From positions 39,018,862 to 39,082,861 of the forward strand of contig CM070508.1 in assembly GCA_036346375.1 (NCBI GenBank): 64,000 nt of DNA, given 5' to 3'. Source of the DNA: Guadua angustifolia. Taxonomy: Eukaryota > Streptophyta > Magnoliopsida > Poales > Poaceae. A program made the translations under genes and the position numbers. Below, piece by piece: positions 34,331 to 45,275 of this stretch. Every line of letters starts with the position of its first letter. Position 1 is the stretch's first letter. A model generated the notes under the pieces. That model worked only from the letters and a program-made list of their open reading frames with translations, was not told the origin of the DNA and did not search any database.

Positions 34331-35950
34331 CCTTCTCGCGCACGACCTGGCAATTATCCAAACATTGTGAATTAGTATTATGGATAGGGCAGAAGACCTT
34401 ACCCCTGTTTTCCTGTCGACGGTAGTCCTATCGATCGCGGTGGTCATCTTGCCGATCGTGGCGATCATCCTACCGATCGTGGCGATCGTCTCGCCGCAGC
34501 TTGACAACCTTGTGCATGCGCTCGGCAGCCAAGACCTGACTGGACTCAGCCGCCGCACGCTTCTTCTTGTTTGCAGAACCGAGACCTTTCGAGGTCCTGA
34601 CCTCGCCTCCGTCGCGAGCGTCGTCCGCTCCAGCAGTCCGCTCCCGCGCCTCCACCGTCCGAGCGCACTTGTGCGCCAATGCGAATAGCTCGGACGTGGT
34701 GGCGATGTCGTGGGTGGCCATCTTCTCCTGCATCTTGAGGTCACGCACTCCCCTCCATAAGGTGATGATGACGGACTGGCCAGAGATCTTGGGGATTGTG
34801 TTGCGGCAGTGGCTGAATCGCTAGATGAACGTGCGCAATGATTCCCCTCTCTTCTGTTCGAGGGCATGGAGGTTGTCCCCCACACCTGGCTGGGAGTAGG
34901 AGCCCTGGAAATTGGTGACAAACTGGCCACACAACTCCGCCAATGAGTGCACCGACCCCCTCGGGAGGTTCATGAGCCAAGAACGAGTAGAGCCCGCCAA
35001 GGCTGTCGGAAGATAGTTTGCCATAACCTTCTCAGAGCTGCCAACAGCCCGCACCACCGTGGTGTAGATCTATAGGAACTCCTCCAGGTTGGTGGTGCCG
35101 TTATACTTCTCGATAGTTGTCGGGCGAAACCTTTTCGGCCACGCGACACGGTGCAACCAATTGGAGAACGCCTGGCACCCCACACCATAGGGAGAACCAC
35201 GCAGCTCCCCGGAACCTCGGCCCGAGGGCCGCGCCGGGGAGCACCGAACTTGGCTCCCGCAAGACTCAGAGGAGAAGGTCTCCTCCTCTGCAAGGAAATC
35301 AGGGTCACGGGAGGAGTCATCTTCTTCAGGAGCCATCCGCATGCCGCGGTCCTGCTCCTGCGCTTGCTGATGGTGCAACTTGCCACGCAAGTCACCACCG
35401 TGCGTTCGGCATCGCTCGTTCAAATGAGCCCTAAGATCTTCACAGGCACTCCCCTCACGCCCGGGGGACACGCGGGACGGCCCTGGAGCCATCGTACGAC
35501 CCTCGGCGAGAGCGGGGCCTACGTCTTGAATGCCCTTTCCCTTGCTTCGCCCACCATGACATGAGTGTTGCTCGCTTGGGTGGCTCGAAGCTTGTGTGCG
35601 CTCCGCATGCAACTTCGATCGTGGGATACCAGAGGTATCCAACCATTCTGATGCCTCCACATGGAGCTGGGCCATGTCCATGAGGCGGGCGATGTCCCGC
35701 AGCCATGGCGCTGCCGGGGTGTCGCCCCCCAACTCCACCGGCGGGTGCTCCAGGAAGAGGCGGGCCACATGCAGGTTTTGGGCTAGCGTGGCCTCCTCCA
35801 TCGCTAGTCGCCGTCGGACTGGCTGTGCTCCTACCGCAGTGAGGGTGTCGTCGCCTTCTACCGAAGGTGTTGGACAGTCCCCTGCCAGATAGGAGCGTGA
35901 AGCCTCCATCTTCGCAGCCGGAGATTGATGATCTACTGAAGAAAGCAACG
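34331..35950 (-). pseudogene. Element G gag (Tat type)
   Basis: A leading region rich in charged residues (35948-35160) is followed by the gag core: VAWPKRFRPTTIEKYNG, VMANYLPTALAGSTRSWLMN and FVTNFQGSYSQPG. TAG stops interrupt it near 35068 (after EEFL) and 34822 (after LRTFI). It continues to a lysine/arginine-rich region (RRDDRHDRQDD type, near 34470). The histidine motif FCPIHN lies near 34390. The start is taken near 35948, about 40 bp after the primer-binding site; an AKMEAS methionine 13 codons later is an alternative. Confidence 0.85.
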
Positions 35951-35969
35951 GGAGAAATAGCTACTGCCA

Positions 35970-35987
35970 CCCCTACCTGGCGTGCCC
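35970..35987 (-). other. Element G primer-binding site
   Basis: On the minus strand the LTR ends AACACGTTGACA and is followed by GGGCACGCCAGGTAGGGG. This resembles the GGCGCGCCAGGTAGGGG leader seen after the LTR in many grass Tat elements, and differs from the initiator-Met site of elements A, B and K. Confidence 0.65.
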
Positions 35988-37061
35988 TGTCAACGTGTTT
36001 GTGCCAGACAGTATTGGTTCGAGTGTATAACTGAGTTTTGGTAGGGGGGTCTTAGCAGCTGCGTCACTCTCGGCTCTCTCATCTCTACTCTCTACGCGTG
36101 ATGAGCAGGACAAGAAGCTCAAGAACACACAGGGAGCACACAAGGAATACACAGGATTTACCTAGGTTTAGGCCCCTAATGCGGGTAACAGCCATACGTC
36201 CTGCTCAAGCTCGGGTTGCTCTAGTATTCTGCTTGCTCTCCGTTGTGAACTGATCGGCTGACCGACCTCAGTGATCTCATTTTTTGACCAACATCCCTCT
36301 CCTCATGCACACTAGCTCCCTTATATACTCCCAGGACTAGCTAGGCAGGCAGAGTGAATGGTTTTACATTAATTACGTTGACTGTGTCTAGTCCTGTAGC
36401 TGTTGTCACTCGGAGCCTCTTTGTCTACGCCATAGCTTGACACAGCCTGTCTTCGGACTGCCCGAGAGGAGGGGTTCGGACGCTGCGTGACGAATGCCTG
36501 GTACACGCGTCACCCCGCCTTGCCCAGGGCGGTGTAGATGGAATGGGCGTTGGTGAAGCTGGCTCAATTGGAGGGACAGGTCATCATAGCGTCAGGGAGC
36601 CACGCCTATTTAATGGCCTTCAGGTGCACTGCAATGGCTCCCCACGCATTGAATGACTCCCACGCGCATTTAATGGCTCCCATGCACATTTAATGGCTAT
36701 GATACGTTGTGATCCTGGCGATTGCTTTGGGCGGAAGCCTCCCAGCTCTGCCTGTGTGGTCGGCTGGGAATGGGCTCACCTGCTCATCGCGCAGCCACGT
36801 GGCTTGGTCGCCCGACTGCTCGACAGGCAGCCACGTGTCCCAGTCTTCCGTGGTCATGATCCGTCGCCTGGCTGGGACACGGTCGTCATTTGCCATTGGC
36901 GCCACGTGTCCTGGTCACCTGGAGCTGAGACCTGGTCATCCGTCAAGTCTTTCTTCAGCAGGTTGAGTCCTTTGCACAAGACCTTCTTCTCTATGCATCT
37001 TGCACTCGCGGTCCCACCTGACAGCGGTGGAGAGAGTACCCCGGTGTAGAATACACCGACA
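35988..37061 (-). mobile_element. Element G, 5' LTR (1074 bp)
   Basis: The copy of 27332-28290 in the same orientation, starting TGTCAACGTG and ending ACACCGACA. It is 115 bp longer, partly because CATTTAATGGCTCCCA-like units are expanded at about 36600-36700. The two LTRs differ visibly throughout. The outer flank (37062) is copia internal sequence. Confidence 0.88.
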
Positions 37062-37282
37062 GCAGCCTAATATCTGTTGCGATTTTCAAGTGAAGTCTTA
37101 TCACAAAAAGCTGTGAATTCAAGGCATAGTCCATTCATCAGCTGTGAGAGGATGAACCTTGCTAATCTAGGTGCAAGTTCAACCCGTACGGGACTTGCAC
37201 CAAAAGACTACTATATTAACAACATTTTAGTATAGTGATCTTTATTATCTTTTCTATTGTTTGCTTTGGAATTGGTGGGGAT
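37062..37282 (+). mobile_element. Element H, 3' end of a Ty1/copia interior
   Basis: About 220 bp end in a polypurine-like tract (TTGGTGGGGAT, 37272-37282) directly before a copia-type LTR. A near-perfect hairpin lies at 37170-37201. The coding part of the copia element is missing, displaced by LTR G. Confidence 0.75.
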
Positions 37283-38227
37283 TGTTAGAAATTGGCCCAT
37301 TGGATGGCCCATTTCCTGTAATTCCAAAGCATGCATGGTTTAGTACCATATTGCCTAGACAAGTGAAGAAAAGGTAACTTAAAAGTAGGAGTCCTTACTA
37401 CCTCTTGAATAATGACACTTGGCATGAGAATGGCTTAGGGTGGATAGTGGCTAAACACAAATGCACGTGCGTGTGTATTCGCGTATTTTCATGTGAAAAT
37501 TCATGTGACTTGTGACTTGCGATAAGCGACCACGCCGTGTCGTAGTGTCTCCTAGCACTTTGAATTCACCTTTTGTTTTGTTGAACCTTGCAATTATATC
37601 TCCATTCAATCCGTTTAAATGAAATTTAAACATATGTTTTAATTCGATGTCATTATGCGGTCAGTTACAAGTGAGTTAATTGACTTTATGCAGTCAGTTA
37701 GTAGCAATTGCCACATTCAAATTGTTAGTTACTAGTAATTGTCATATTTAACTAACATAATGTGGTCAGTTATTGGTGTGGGTCTATATAATCTCCTAAA
37801 GACATCTAGGACAGAGACACTGAATTCTCCTCCATTCTTCCTCCTCTCTGAATTACTGTACTGTTGAGTTGAGCTATTCAACCTTGTCAGCCCTTCTCCT
37901 CGACGTGCACCATGAAGGAGGGTGAGCGGTATCTCTAAGCCATTGCCACAGAGTTCACCAGCATGGGGCAGCAATAAGGTTTCGGGGCAGCGCATCACTA
38001 TGACCACTTTGCTTCTTCCTCGACATCGACTACTTCCACGACCATGTCTGCGCTGCCACTTTTTATTCATCAGGCTTAATTGTAAGTCAATCGATTCCAT
38101 TAAAATACAATTCTTGAGTATTTTCTAAAGTACAATGAGTTGCCTGCTATTTTATGTATCTCTAATCTTTTGTTATCTTTGCCTCAATATAAATTCTGGA
38201 ATAAAAATATTGCACTTATTTCCAACA
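37283..38227 (+). mobile_element. Element H, copia-type 3' LTR (945 bp)
   Basis: The segment starts TGTTAGAAATTGG and ends ATTTCCAACA, matching inverted ends TGTTrGAAA/TTTCcAACA that are typical of plant Ty1/copia LTRs. It interrupts the integrase of element I: coding sequence resumes at about 38233 with the motif NKLGTKLL. A 5-bp target copy would be ACAAC on the right; the left copy is lost. Confidence 0.8.
37656..37801 (+). promoter_or_regulatory. LTR H promoter: three TCAGTTA repeats and TATA box
   Basis: A 12-base motif TGCGGTCAGTTA (37656), TGCAGTCAGTTA (37689), TGTGGTCAGTTA (37761) occurs three times just upstream of TATATAA at 37795-37801. CAGTTA matches the CNGTTR core bound by plant MYB factors. 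Repeated enhancer motifs in U3 are known for stress-responsive plant copia elements. Confidence 0.5.
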
Positions 38228-38567
38228 ACAACAGTTTTGTCCCTAATTTATTCCATAAGCTTCTCCAAAAGTGACTCAAGAACTTTGTGTCACGATCTAA
38301 AACAACTGTTTTTGGCGCTCCATTTAGGCATACAATCTCCTTGAGAAACAAATCAGCAATGTTTGTAGCATCATCGCTCTTACGACAAGGCATAAAGTGT
38401 GCCATTTTAGAAAATTAGTCTACAACAACAAAAATACTTTCCCTTCTGTTTGTCCTAGACAACCATAAAACAAGATCTATAGAAATATCCTCCGATGGAA
38501 TACTAGTAATAGAATGAGGCACATAAAGACTGTGTGGATTAGAGCAAGACTTAGCTTTGTTGCACGT
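38228..38567 (-). pseudogene. Element I, CRM-like integrase fragment
   Basis: The minus strand encodes the integrase from CNKAKSCSNPHSLYVP (38560) through IFVVVD, MAHFMPCRKSDDATNIADLF and DRDTKFLSHFWRSLWNKLG to KLL, where copia LTR H begins. It differs at many positions from the same region in element F, so the two are separate copies. Upstream coding sequence continues at 42151 beyond the solo LTR. Confidence 0.88.
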
Positions 38568-38898
38568 TGTAATACCGCAAAATCGTTTCCTGGGTTTTTG
38601 GCTGGAGTTATCTTCATTTTCTTGATTCAAGAAAATTATTATGGAGAAAGGTTTTGTCGCATCGCAGTTTATTAAAGGTTTTGAGTTTTTCCGTGAAATA
38701 CTTATCTGAATGAGTGTTTTCTCTGTGCCGTTTAATTTTTGCGGCAAGTTGTCTGTCCTGAAATTGTCGTTTCGCGCCAAGAATTTAATTATCTGGTTTG
38801 CGCTGAGGGTTTAAAGTCAACCTTTGGTTTGCGTTTTTGAGGGACTTCATTTCTTTTGTTCCCTAGCCCTGTCGATCTATGTCATCCAATTGTTGGAG

Positions 38899-38905
38899 TA
38901 TAAAG
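38899..38905 (+). promoter_or_regulatory. Candidate TATA box of solo LTR J
   Basis: TATAAAG lies 14 bp after a CCAAT box and is followed about 30-40 bp later by the pyrimidine-rich start of a GC-rich leader. A solo LTR keeps its promoter and could read rightward into element I antisense. Confidence 0.6.
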
Positions 38906-41049
38906 GTAGAGATGAAGTAAAGGAAAAACCCTAGCCTTTATTTCTCTTCCTTTCTTACCCCTGCAATTCCCCACCTCCAGCCACCACTCCCATTCTTCTC
39001 CTGGCTGGCGCCCTGTCCATGGCCGACTGCTTCTTTTGCTGGCGCCGTGCAGCTCCAGCCGAAGGTCCCTGGCGCCTCCTCTCCCTGCTGCTGCAGCTCC
39101 AGCCGAAGGCTCCCCTGGCGTCTCCTCTCTTGCTGTTCCTTCTAGTGGCCGGCGCCCCTGCAGCCACCCTGGCCGGCGCCCATGATCCTCCTAGCTCGGC
39201 GACCTCCTCGACGCAGCTTCACCAAAGAAGAAGCAGCCTGCAGCGTCTCCCCACCTCCTTTTCCTTCATGTGTAAGGATTTGAGGTAAAAACCCTAGGTA
39301 TTTGGAGGATTTAATTGCTTGCATGCAAGGTGTTTGTGTTAATGTCTAGCTGGGATTCATGGTTTTGAGTTGTTGGGGGTTGGGAAATGGAGTGACTAGA
39401 GAAATTTGGGAGTTTTCGGACAGATTTCTGTCCTTGGTTAGAGCTGCAATTTAAAACTTTTGCATGCGTTTCCTGGGGGTTTGGCTATAACGAAAGTTGT
39501 AGATAATTGAATTACCTTTCAATAGAGACTGAAATCATCAAGGTTCGTTCAGACATTTAAAAGTTATGACTATTTTACCGAGTGCTGTCCAATTCTTATC
39601 GTGATTGGTTCAGTCTGTGTTCTTCTGCAAATTAGAGCATTGTAGAGGCCGAATTAGACTTTTTCATTGCCTGGAAAAAGTTAGAATTTTTCGATTAGAT
39701 TGAGAAAATGTATTCGTTTATGTGATTTGGAGTTGTAGAACTCAAGTTATGCTCATTTTGGTGTATGCTGTCCGGATCGAATTAATTTTTGTGTTTGTTT
39801 GCTGTTCGTCGTAAAACTGAGATTAATCGGTGCATTTCCCGATCAGTCGGTTGTAGAAGAAGTTGTAGAGTTGTCTCTTGCGATCGTTTAAAGCCTGGGT
39901 TCATCCTTTTCGGAGTAGCCGTTTGGAAGTTACGGCATTTTCAATGCCGGCTGTCCAGATTTGCTTAAGTGGTTATGAGGGATGTTTTGGTTCCGATTGT
40001 AAATGTGTATATGTGGAGTTGTTTTCTTCTGTCGCTTGTACCGAGTGTGTATGAAATTGAGTTGGATGAATATTGTTTTATTTGCAGGGAAGGTTCTGTC
40101 GGGAGTGGCCTCAACCGTACGCCACTCCATTCTTTCGTCGGTAAAGGCAAGTGCATCGATTGTTGAATTCTTGCAATATTGATTGTTTGTTGTGTTAGTT
40201 CCTATATAAATTGATAATGCATGATATTGCAATGTTGGTATCTCTAGTGTGTGTAGGACTTGTGAATATCCATGAATGAGATTTATGCTTGTGGCTATGA
40301 AAGAAGGAAATGAGAGCATGTGAATGGGTTACCTCTTATATATTCCATGATTATGCTCTCTAGAATGTTTAGGCTAATGGGAACATAAAGGATATAAGAT
40401 TTGAGATATGAAATGGCTCGATTTGTGGACATAATAGACGATTGTGGCGTTTATGTAGTGGTGATGATATATGTGTATTCATGAAAAGTGCATCTTTGGA
40501 TTGAATGCTTGTGGGTTGTTGTTGGACCCCGTATAATTGCCAAATTGACACATTGCTATGTCGCACGTTCATAATAGTGCTCACTACTATGATAGGTGAA
40601 TGTGAATAATGAAGTTGTGAGGTTGGATTAATAGAAGTAGTTGAATTGCGATCATGAAAATTGAGTATGTCTTTGGGGCGAGTGTTAATGATAGAGGCGA
40701 CCATGTTGATAAGATTTGTTGAGAATATGGATATGAGTGTTGAGAGGGCGAGTTGAGTGTTGAGAATGACATTTGCATATGTGCATTCATGACAAGTGCA
40801 TCGAGCCAGGTCGGTGAGAAAGTCATATGAGTTATATGACTAATCCGGAGTGCTCAGAGAGCCTACCCCGTAGTCCTATCCACTGGCGTGGATGGGAGCG
40901 GTGTTAAGTGTAGGACCCGCTACTGGGTAGCGGGCAAGTCCTGTTTCGGCAGGCCCCTTCCACGGGATGGTTGGGTTTGAGGGCACGCATCGACGGGTGG
41001 TGCTCGGCAATACCGATATATGCTAAAAAGAGGAGATGAGTCATGCATG

Positions 41050-41415
41050 GTGCATCATATGCGTGAGAATGGTGCATCATATGCATGAGAATGGTGAAAT
41101 ATGCATGAAAATGGTGAAATGAGATGAGCATATGAACATGCAAACGCATTTGCATTGCATTGACAATGAGGAATCATGCTTAATAAGTTGATTGTGATGT
41201 ATGGTTATGAGATTCTTCATTTGTATGGCATATGCGCATTTGCATTGCATTGACAATGAGGAATCATGTTTAATAAGTTGATTGTGATGTATGGATATGA
41301 GATTTTTCATTTGTATGACATATGTGTATTTGCATTGCATTGACAATGATGAATCATATTTAAATGAGTTCTTTGTGATGTATGGATATGATATTCTCCT
41401 TTGGTATGTTTCGTG
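41050..41415 (+). repeat. Tandem repeats in solo LTR J (22-bp and 90-bp)
   Basis: Around 41050-41118 a GTGCATCATATGCRTGAGAA unit repeats with variation. From 41146 a 90-bp unit starting GCATTTGCATTGCATTGACA is present three times (41146, 41236, 41326), the last one diverging at its end. Confidence 0.9.
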
Positions 41416-42150
41416 CATCAAAGAGGGCATTCAGGTTGCATTGCATTCTAATGATGATTTTGAGTTAAATGGAAATGTGTTGAGTTGGGATTGAGACGTG
41501 GGCTTCCCAAGAGAAAAGATTAAAGAGGTAGGTGTACGAATTTAGTAATGAAGTGAAACAGGTGAACGTGCATGGTACATTACACGATTGTAGTAGTGTG
41601 ATGGAATATTTCAGATTCTGCATGTCCATGTATGGTTGCAAGGTATGATTTATGTCTTCCAGTTAAATGCTATACTTATGTAAAGATGATGAGTATGCTC
41701 CTAAGTAGGAAATGCGATTAACTATTAATTTATTCCTTGATGTATTTTGCTGAGTCTTCGACTCACGTTTGTTGTTATTAATTGCAGGTGCCTTGAAGCC
41801 GACATGTATGGGTGGGTGTAGTGACACGGACACGTTTTACATCGTCATCGTTTCATTTCAGTTCACCGCTTCTAAATGTATTGAGTTCATATCTTGTAAT
41901 TAATGTGTGGTTGTCGTGTGGGCTTGGTTGGTTACCTTAGGGTAATTTATATTATTATTTTATTAAATTCTATCTTCTGTCTGCTGAGTGGATCTCCGAG
42001 TTTTAGGGGAGGTGCTGCCGAAATTTCTAATAATTTCGGCATGTTGCTAAACAATTTTAGTTGTATGGCTAAATTGTTTCTAGTGTCTTGTGCTTGCTGT
42101 TGGGTACGTGAGGGTGTAACATTTAGGGCATGGGGTGCCGGGGTGTTACA

Positions 42151-44386
42151 CACGTAGTGCAACGTGCCACGTAGTGCTCGACATCGTGTCTCATCTTTGG
42201 CCCAAAGAAATGTGTGGCTAGTACATCTTCAATTTTTTTCACTCCAAAATGGCCCATCAAACTACCTCCATGCGCTTCCTGCAAAAACAAAAGGCAAATA
42301 GAGGTAGTAGAAACTCATAGCTTGTTAGCACGATATAACAATTCATCATTCAGCACAAATTTATTCCATGTTCTTCATTCTCTATAGTTTTCAAATGTAT
42401 CTTTAAAGTCCAAATCAGTGGCATATAAATCTTTTATTGTCTCTAAACCAAAAATTTTATGATCAAGTTGAGACAACATAGTATATCGTCTCGATAATGA
42501 ATCTACAATTACTTTGTCTTTACCCCTCTTGTGTTTAATGATATATGGAAACGACTCTATGAATTCAACCCATTTAGCATGTCATTTATTAAGTTTGGCT
42601 TGACTTCTAATATGCTTCAAAGATTATTGATTAGAATTAATAGTGAACTCCTTAGGCCAAAGATAGTGTTGCCATATTTCTAACACTTCCACTAAAGCAT
42701 ATAATTCTTTATCATAGGTGGAGTAATTCAAAGTTGGCCCATTCAATTTCTCACTAAAGTAAACAATAGGTTTACCTTCTTATAGTAGCACACCTCCTAT
42801 TCCAATTCCACCAGCATCACATTCTAATTCAAATGTCTTACTAAAATATGGAAGTTTGAGAAGAGGTGTGCATGTAAGCTTCTCTTTCAATGTGTTAAAA
42901 GCTTGTTGTTGTGCTGGTCCCCATTGAAAATATACGCCCTTCTTTATCAACTTATTCAATGGGGCAGCAATGGTGCTAAAATCTTTCACAAAACACCCAT
43001 AGAATCCTGTAAGACCATGAAAACTTCTCACCTATGTGACCATCTCAGGGGTTGGCCAGTTCTTGATGGCTTAAATTTTTGCTTAGTACACTTCAATTCT
43101 CTGTGGAGTAACAACATAGTGAAGAAAAGAGACTCAATCCATGCAAAAGATGCACTTCTCAAAATTACCAAACGAACGTGCATCTCTCAAATCATTAAAA
43201 ACAGCATACAAATATTCTATGTGTTCTTTATGTGACTTGCTATAGATCAAAATATCATCCAAATATACCACCACAAATTTTCCAATGAAAACACATAAAA
43301 CTTTATTCATCAAATGCATGAAAGTGCAAGGTGCATGAGTTAAACCAAAAGGTATGACTAACTACTCATATAAACTGAATATAGTTTTAAATGTTGTTTT
43401 CCATTCAACTCCAAATTTCATTCTAATCTGATGGTATCCACTACGCAAGATAATCTTTGTGAAAATAATAGAACCACTCAACTCATCAAGCATGTTGTCT
43501 AACATAGAAATAGGATGACGATACCTTATTGTGATATTATTAATGGCTCTACATTCAACACACATACGCCAACTACCGTCTTTCTTGGGAACCAAAAGAA
43601 CAAGAACAACACATGGACTAAGGCTTTCCCATATGTACCCTCGGTTCAAAAGCTCTTCAACTTGTAGCTAAATTTCCTTTGTCTCTTCCGGATTGGTCCA
43701 ATATATACCATGGTTTGGCAAAGTCACTCCTGAGATCAAATCAATTTGGTGCTCAATACATCTAATAGGTGGTAGCCCTAGGGGTATCTCAGCTGGAAAC
43801 ATATCTTCATACTCCTGCAAAAGGTTAATGACAACAGGAGGCAAAGCGCTAGGAATATCTTTAAGTGAAAATAAACACTCTTTGCACATTAATGCATAGC
43901 ACAATGCATCATTCTCATTAATTTCAGCATGATCAAATTTTGTAGCAAACATAACACCACGTTTCAATGTAATTCCCTCGGACATAGAATTAGGCGTGTT
44001 CTTGTCTTTCTTAGGAGGGAAATATTCTTAGCTACTTGCTAATTTTCAGATTCTAGTGCACTCTTCTTATTCTTATTTTTAGCTCTCTCTTTATCACAGT
44101 GCATAATTTTAGCAGGTGTCATAGGAAGCAAAGTGATTTTCTTTCCTTTGTGCATAAGAGTGTATTTATTACTTCTACTATGATGTGTTGTATCGGTATC
44201 AAATTCCCATATGCGGCCTAATAAAAGTGAACATGCTTGCATAGGCACTATGTCAAAATTAGCAAAATCATCGTATGTTCCAATGAAAAAATGCACTCTT
44301 GTAGTTTGTGTCACCTTCACCATACCATAGTTGTTGAACCACTGGATATAGTATTGATGATGATGCGCATGTGTGGTCAAGCAAAG
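42151..44386 (-). pseudogene. Element I, CRM-like protease end, RT and RNase H
   Basis: Reading leftward, the end of the protease is WFNNYGMVKVTQTTRVHFF and VPMQACSLLLGRIWEFDTDT (44330-44170). RT follows: VPKKDGSWRMCVECRAINNI, RSGYHQIRMK, and the catalytic VVVYLDDILIYS (near 43275), then NFEKCIFCMD. The connection and RNase H region is read as FHGLTGFYGCFVKDF, FELECDAGGIGIGGVLL, YALVEVLEIWQHYLWP and YTMLSQLDHKIFGLETIKD. An AHGG segment opens the integrase (near 42270). Frequent in-frame stops, for example after FSLYE and at 43316, show long decay. K interrupts it at 44386/44387 and J at 42150. Confidence 0.9.
44382..44386. other. Target-site duplication of element K, left copy
   Basis: CAAAG directly before the LTR equals CAAAG at 50854-50858 directly after the other LTR. 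The protease reading of element I resumes across the two, so K inserted here. Confidence 0.95.
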
Positions 44387-45179
44387 TGAGAGGAGCCGCC
44401 CAGACCGTCCTCGGGCTATCGAATGTCCCGTCGTCCACATCGGAATTGGAGGTTAGCAACGGATCGCCGGTGGCGCTCGCAGTGCTAACACCCAAGCCCA
44501 ATAGAGACAACGTCAGCCCCATTCGATGAACTCGACAACCGTCCCGGTATTCCCCATTCAAACTTTGATTCTCCACTCATCTAAGCCCCCAATACTCACC
44601 ATTGCTGCCCCTAAACCAGAAATCACCCAACCCTAACCCTAGGGAAGCCTTACCTCATGGAGTGGAGGAGGAAGAGGAGGGGGAGCTGCTGCCTTGTGGG
44701 AGGAGGAGGAGCTGCTGCCTTGTGGGAGGAGGAGGAGGCCGCCTGTGGGGGAGCTGCTGGGAGGCGCCACCACCAGGAGGAAAAAGTTTGGAGAAGAGCT
44801 TTGGCTTTGGTTGGGGGCTAGAGGAAGGAGCTCAAATGAGTGAGGGCTTGGGGAGGAAAAGAAAAAAAAAAGGAAAGGTGTCTGATTTCAGTTTTTTTGG
44901 CTGCCCCACTTCTTTTGTGTGATACTCACTTGACCTCACTTGTAAGCAAAATTAGTATGGCTAAGCCCCAGAACTTCAGCACATAGATTCATTTCTAATG
45001 CCATGATTGAAATTTGCATTGGATAAAAACCGTACTTAACTTTCATTAAGTTGGAAATTCTAAAGTGTCGAATTTAGAACATTTACGGAAGGCGGAAGTC
45101 GATCTCAAATGCGGGCAAAACTCGGTTGGCGCTAATGTTAGCTGCAAGAAATGAAAATTTGAAATTTGGGGCCATGACA
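44387..45179 (-). mobile_element. Element K, 3' LTR (793 bp)
   Basis: It runs from TGAGAGGAGCCGCCC to GGGGCCATGACA on the plus strand and repeats at 50043-50853. CTCCCCCCTTA at 45183-45193 is the polypurine tract read on the minus strand, so this is the element's 3' LTR. It lacks about 23 bp present in the other copy (after CGTACTT) and has small indels in a GGAGGA-rich stretch; elsewhere the copies look almost identical. Confidence 0.95.
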
Positions 45180-45182
45180 AAT

Positions 45183-45193
45183 CCTCCCCCCTT
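45183..45193 (-). other. Element K polypurine tract
   Basis: TAAGGGGGGAG on the minus strand, just before the 3' LTR. It closely resembles the tracts of elements A and B. Confidence 0.9.
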
Positions 45194-45275
45194 AGGGGAA
45201 TCTCGCCGAGATTGTAAACGAGCGTCTGATTAGGAAGACAACTACAGAGGAAAAGTCAAGGATCGTGAGTAATAC

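Larger units (their letters stand above)
38568..42150 (+). mobile_element. Solo LTR J (3583 bp) with CACGT target duplication
   Basis: The insertion starts TGTAATACCGC and ends GGGGTGTTACA, and is flanked by CACGT at 38563-38567 and 42151-42155. It has a CCAAT at 38885, a TATAAAG at 38899-38905, a GC-rich leader (38950-39270) and a closing part resembling Tekay-type LTRs (TGAGTCTTCGACTCACG). It has no primer-binding site, polypurine tract, coding domain or internal long repeat. This is the expected product of recombination between the two LTRs of an inserted element. Open frames inside it (such as 39019-39288) are leader sequence. Confidence 0.9.

Noticed and set aside
41050..41415. Regular direct repeats that could be taken for a CRISPR array
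   Set aside because: Units are contiguous without unique spacers, and the sequence is a plant LTR.
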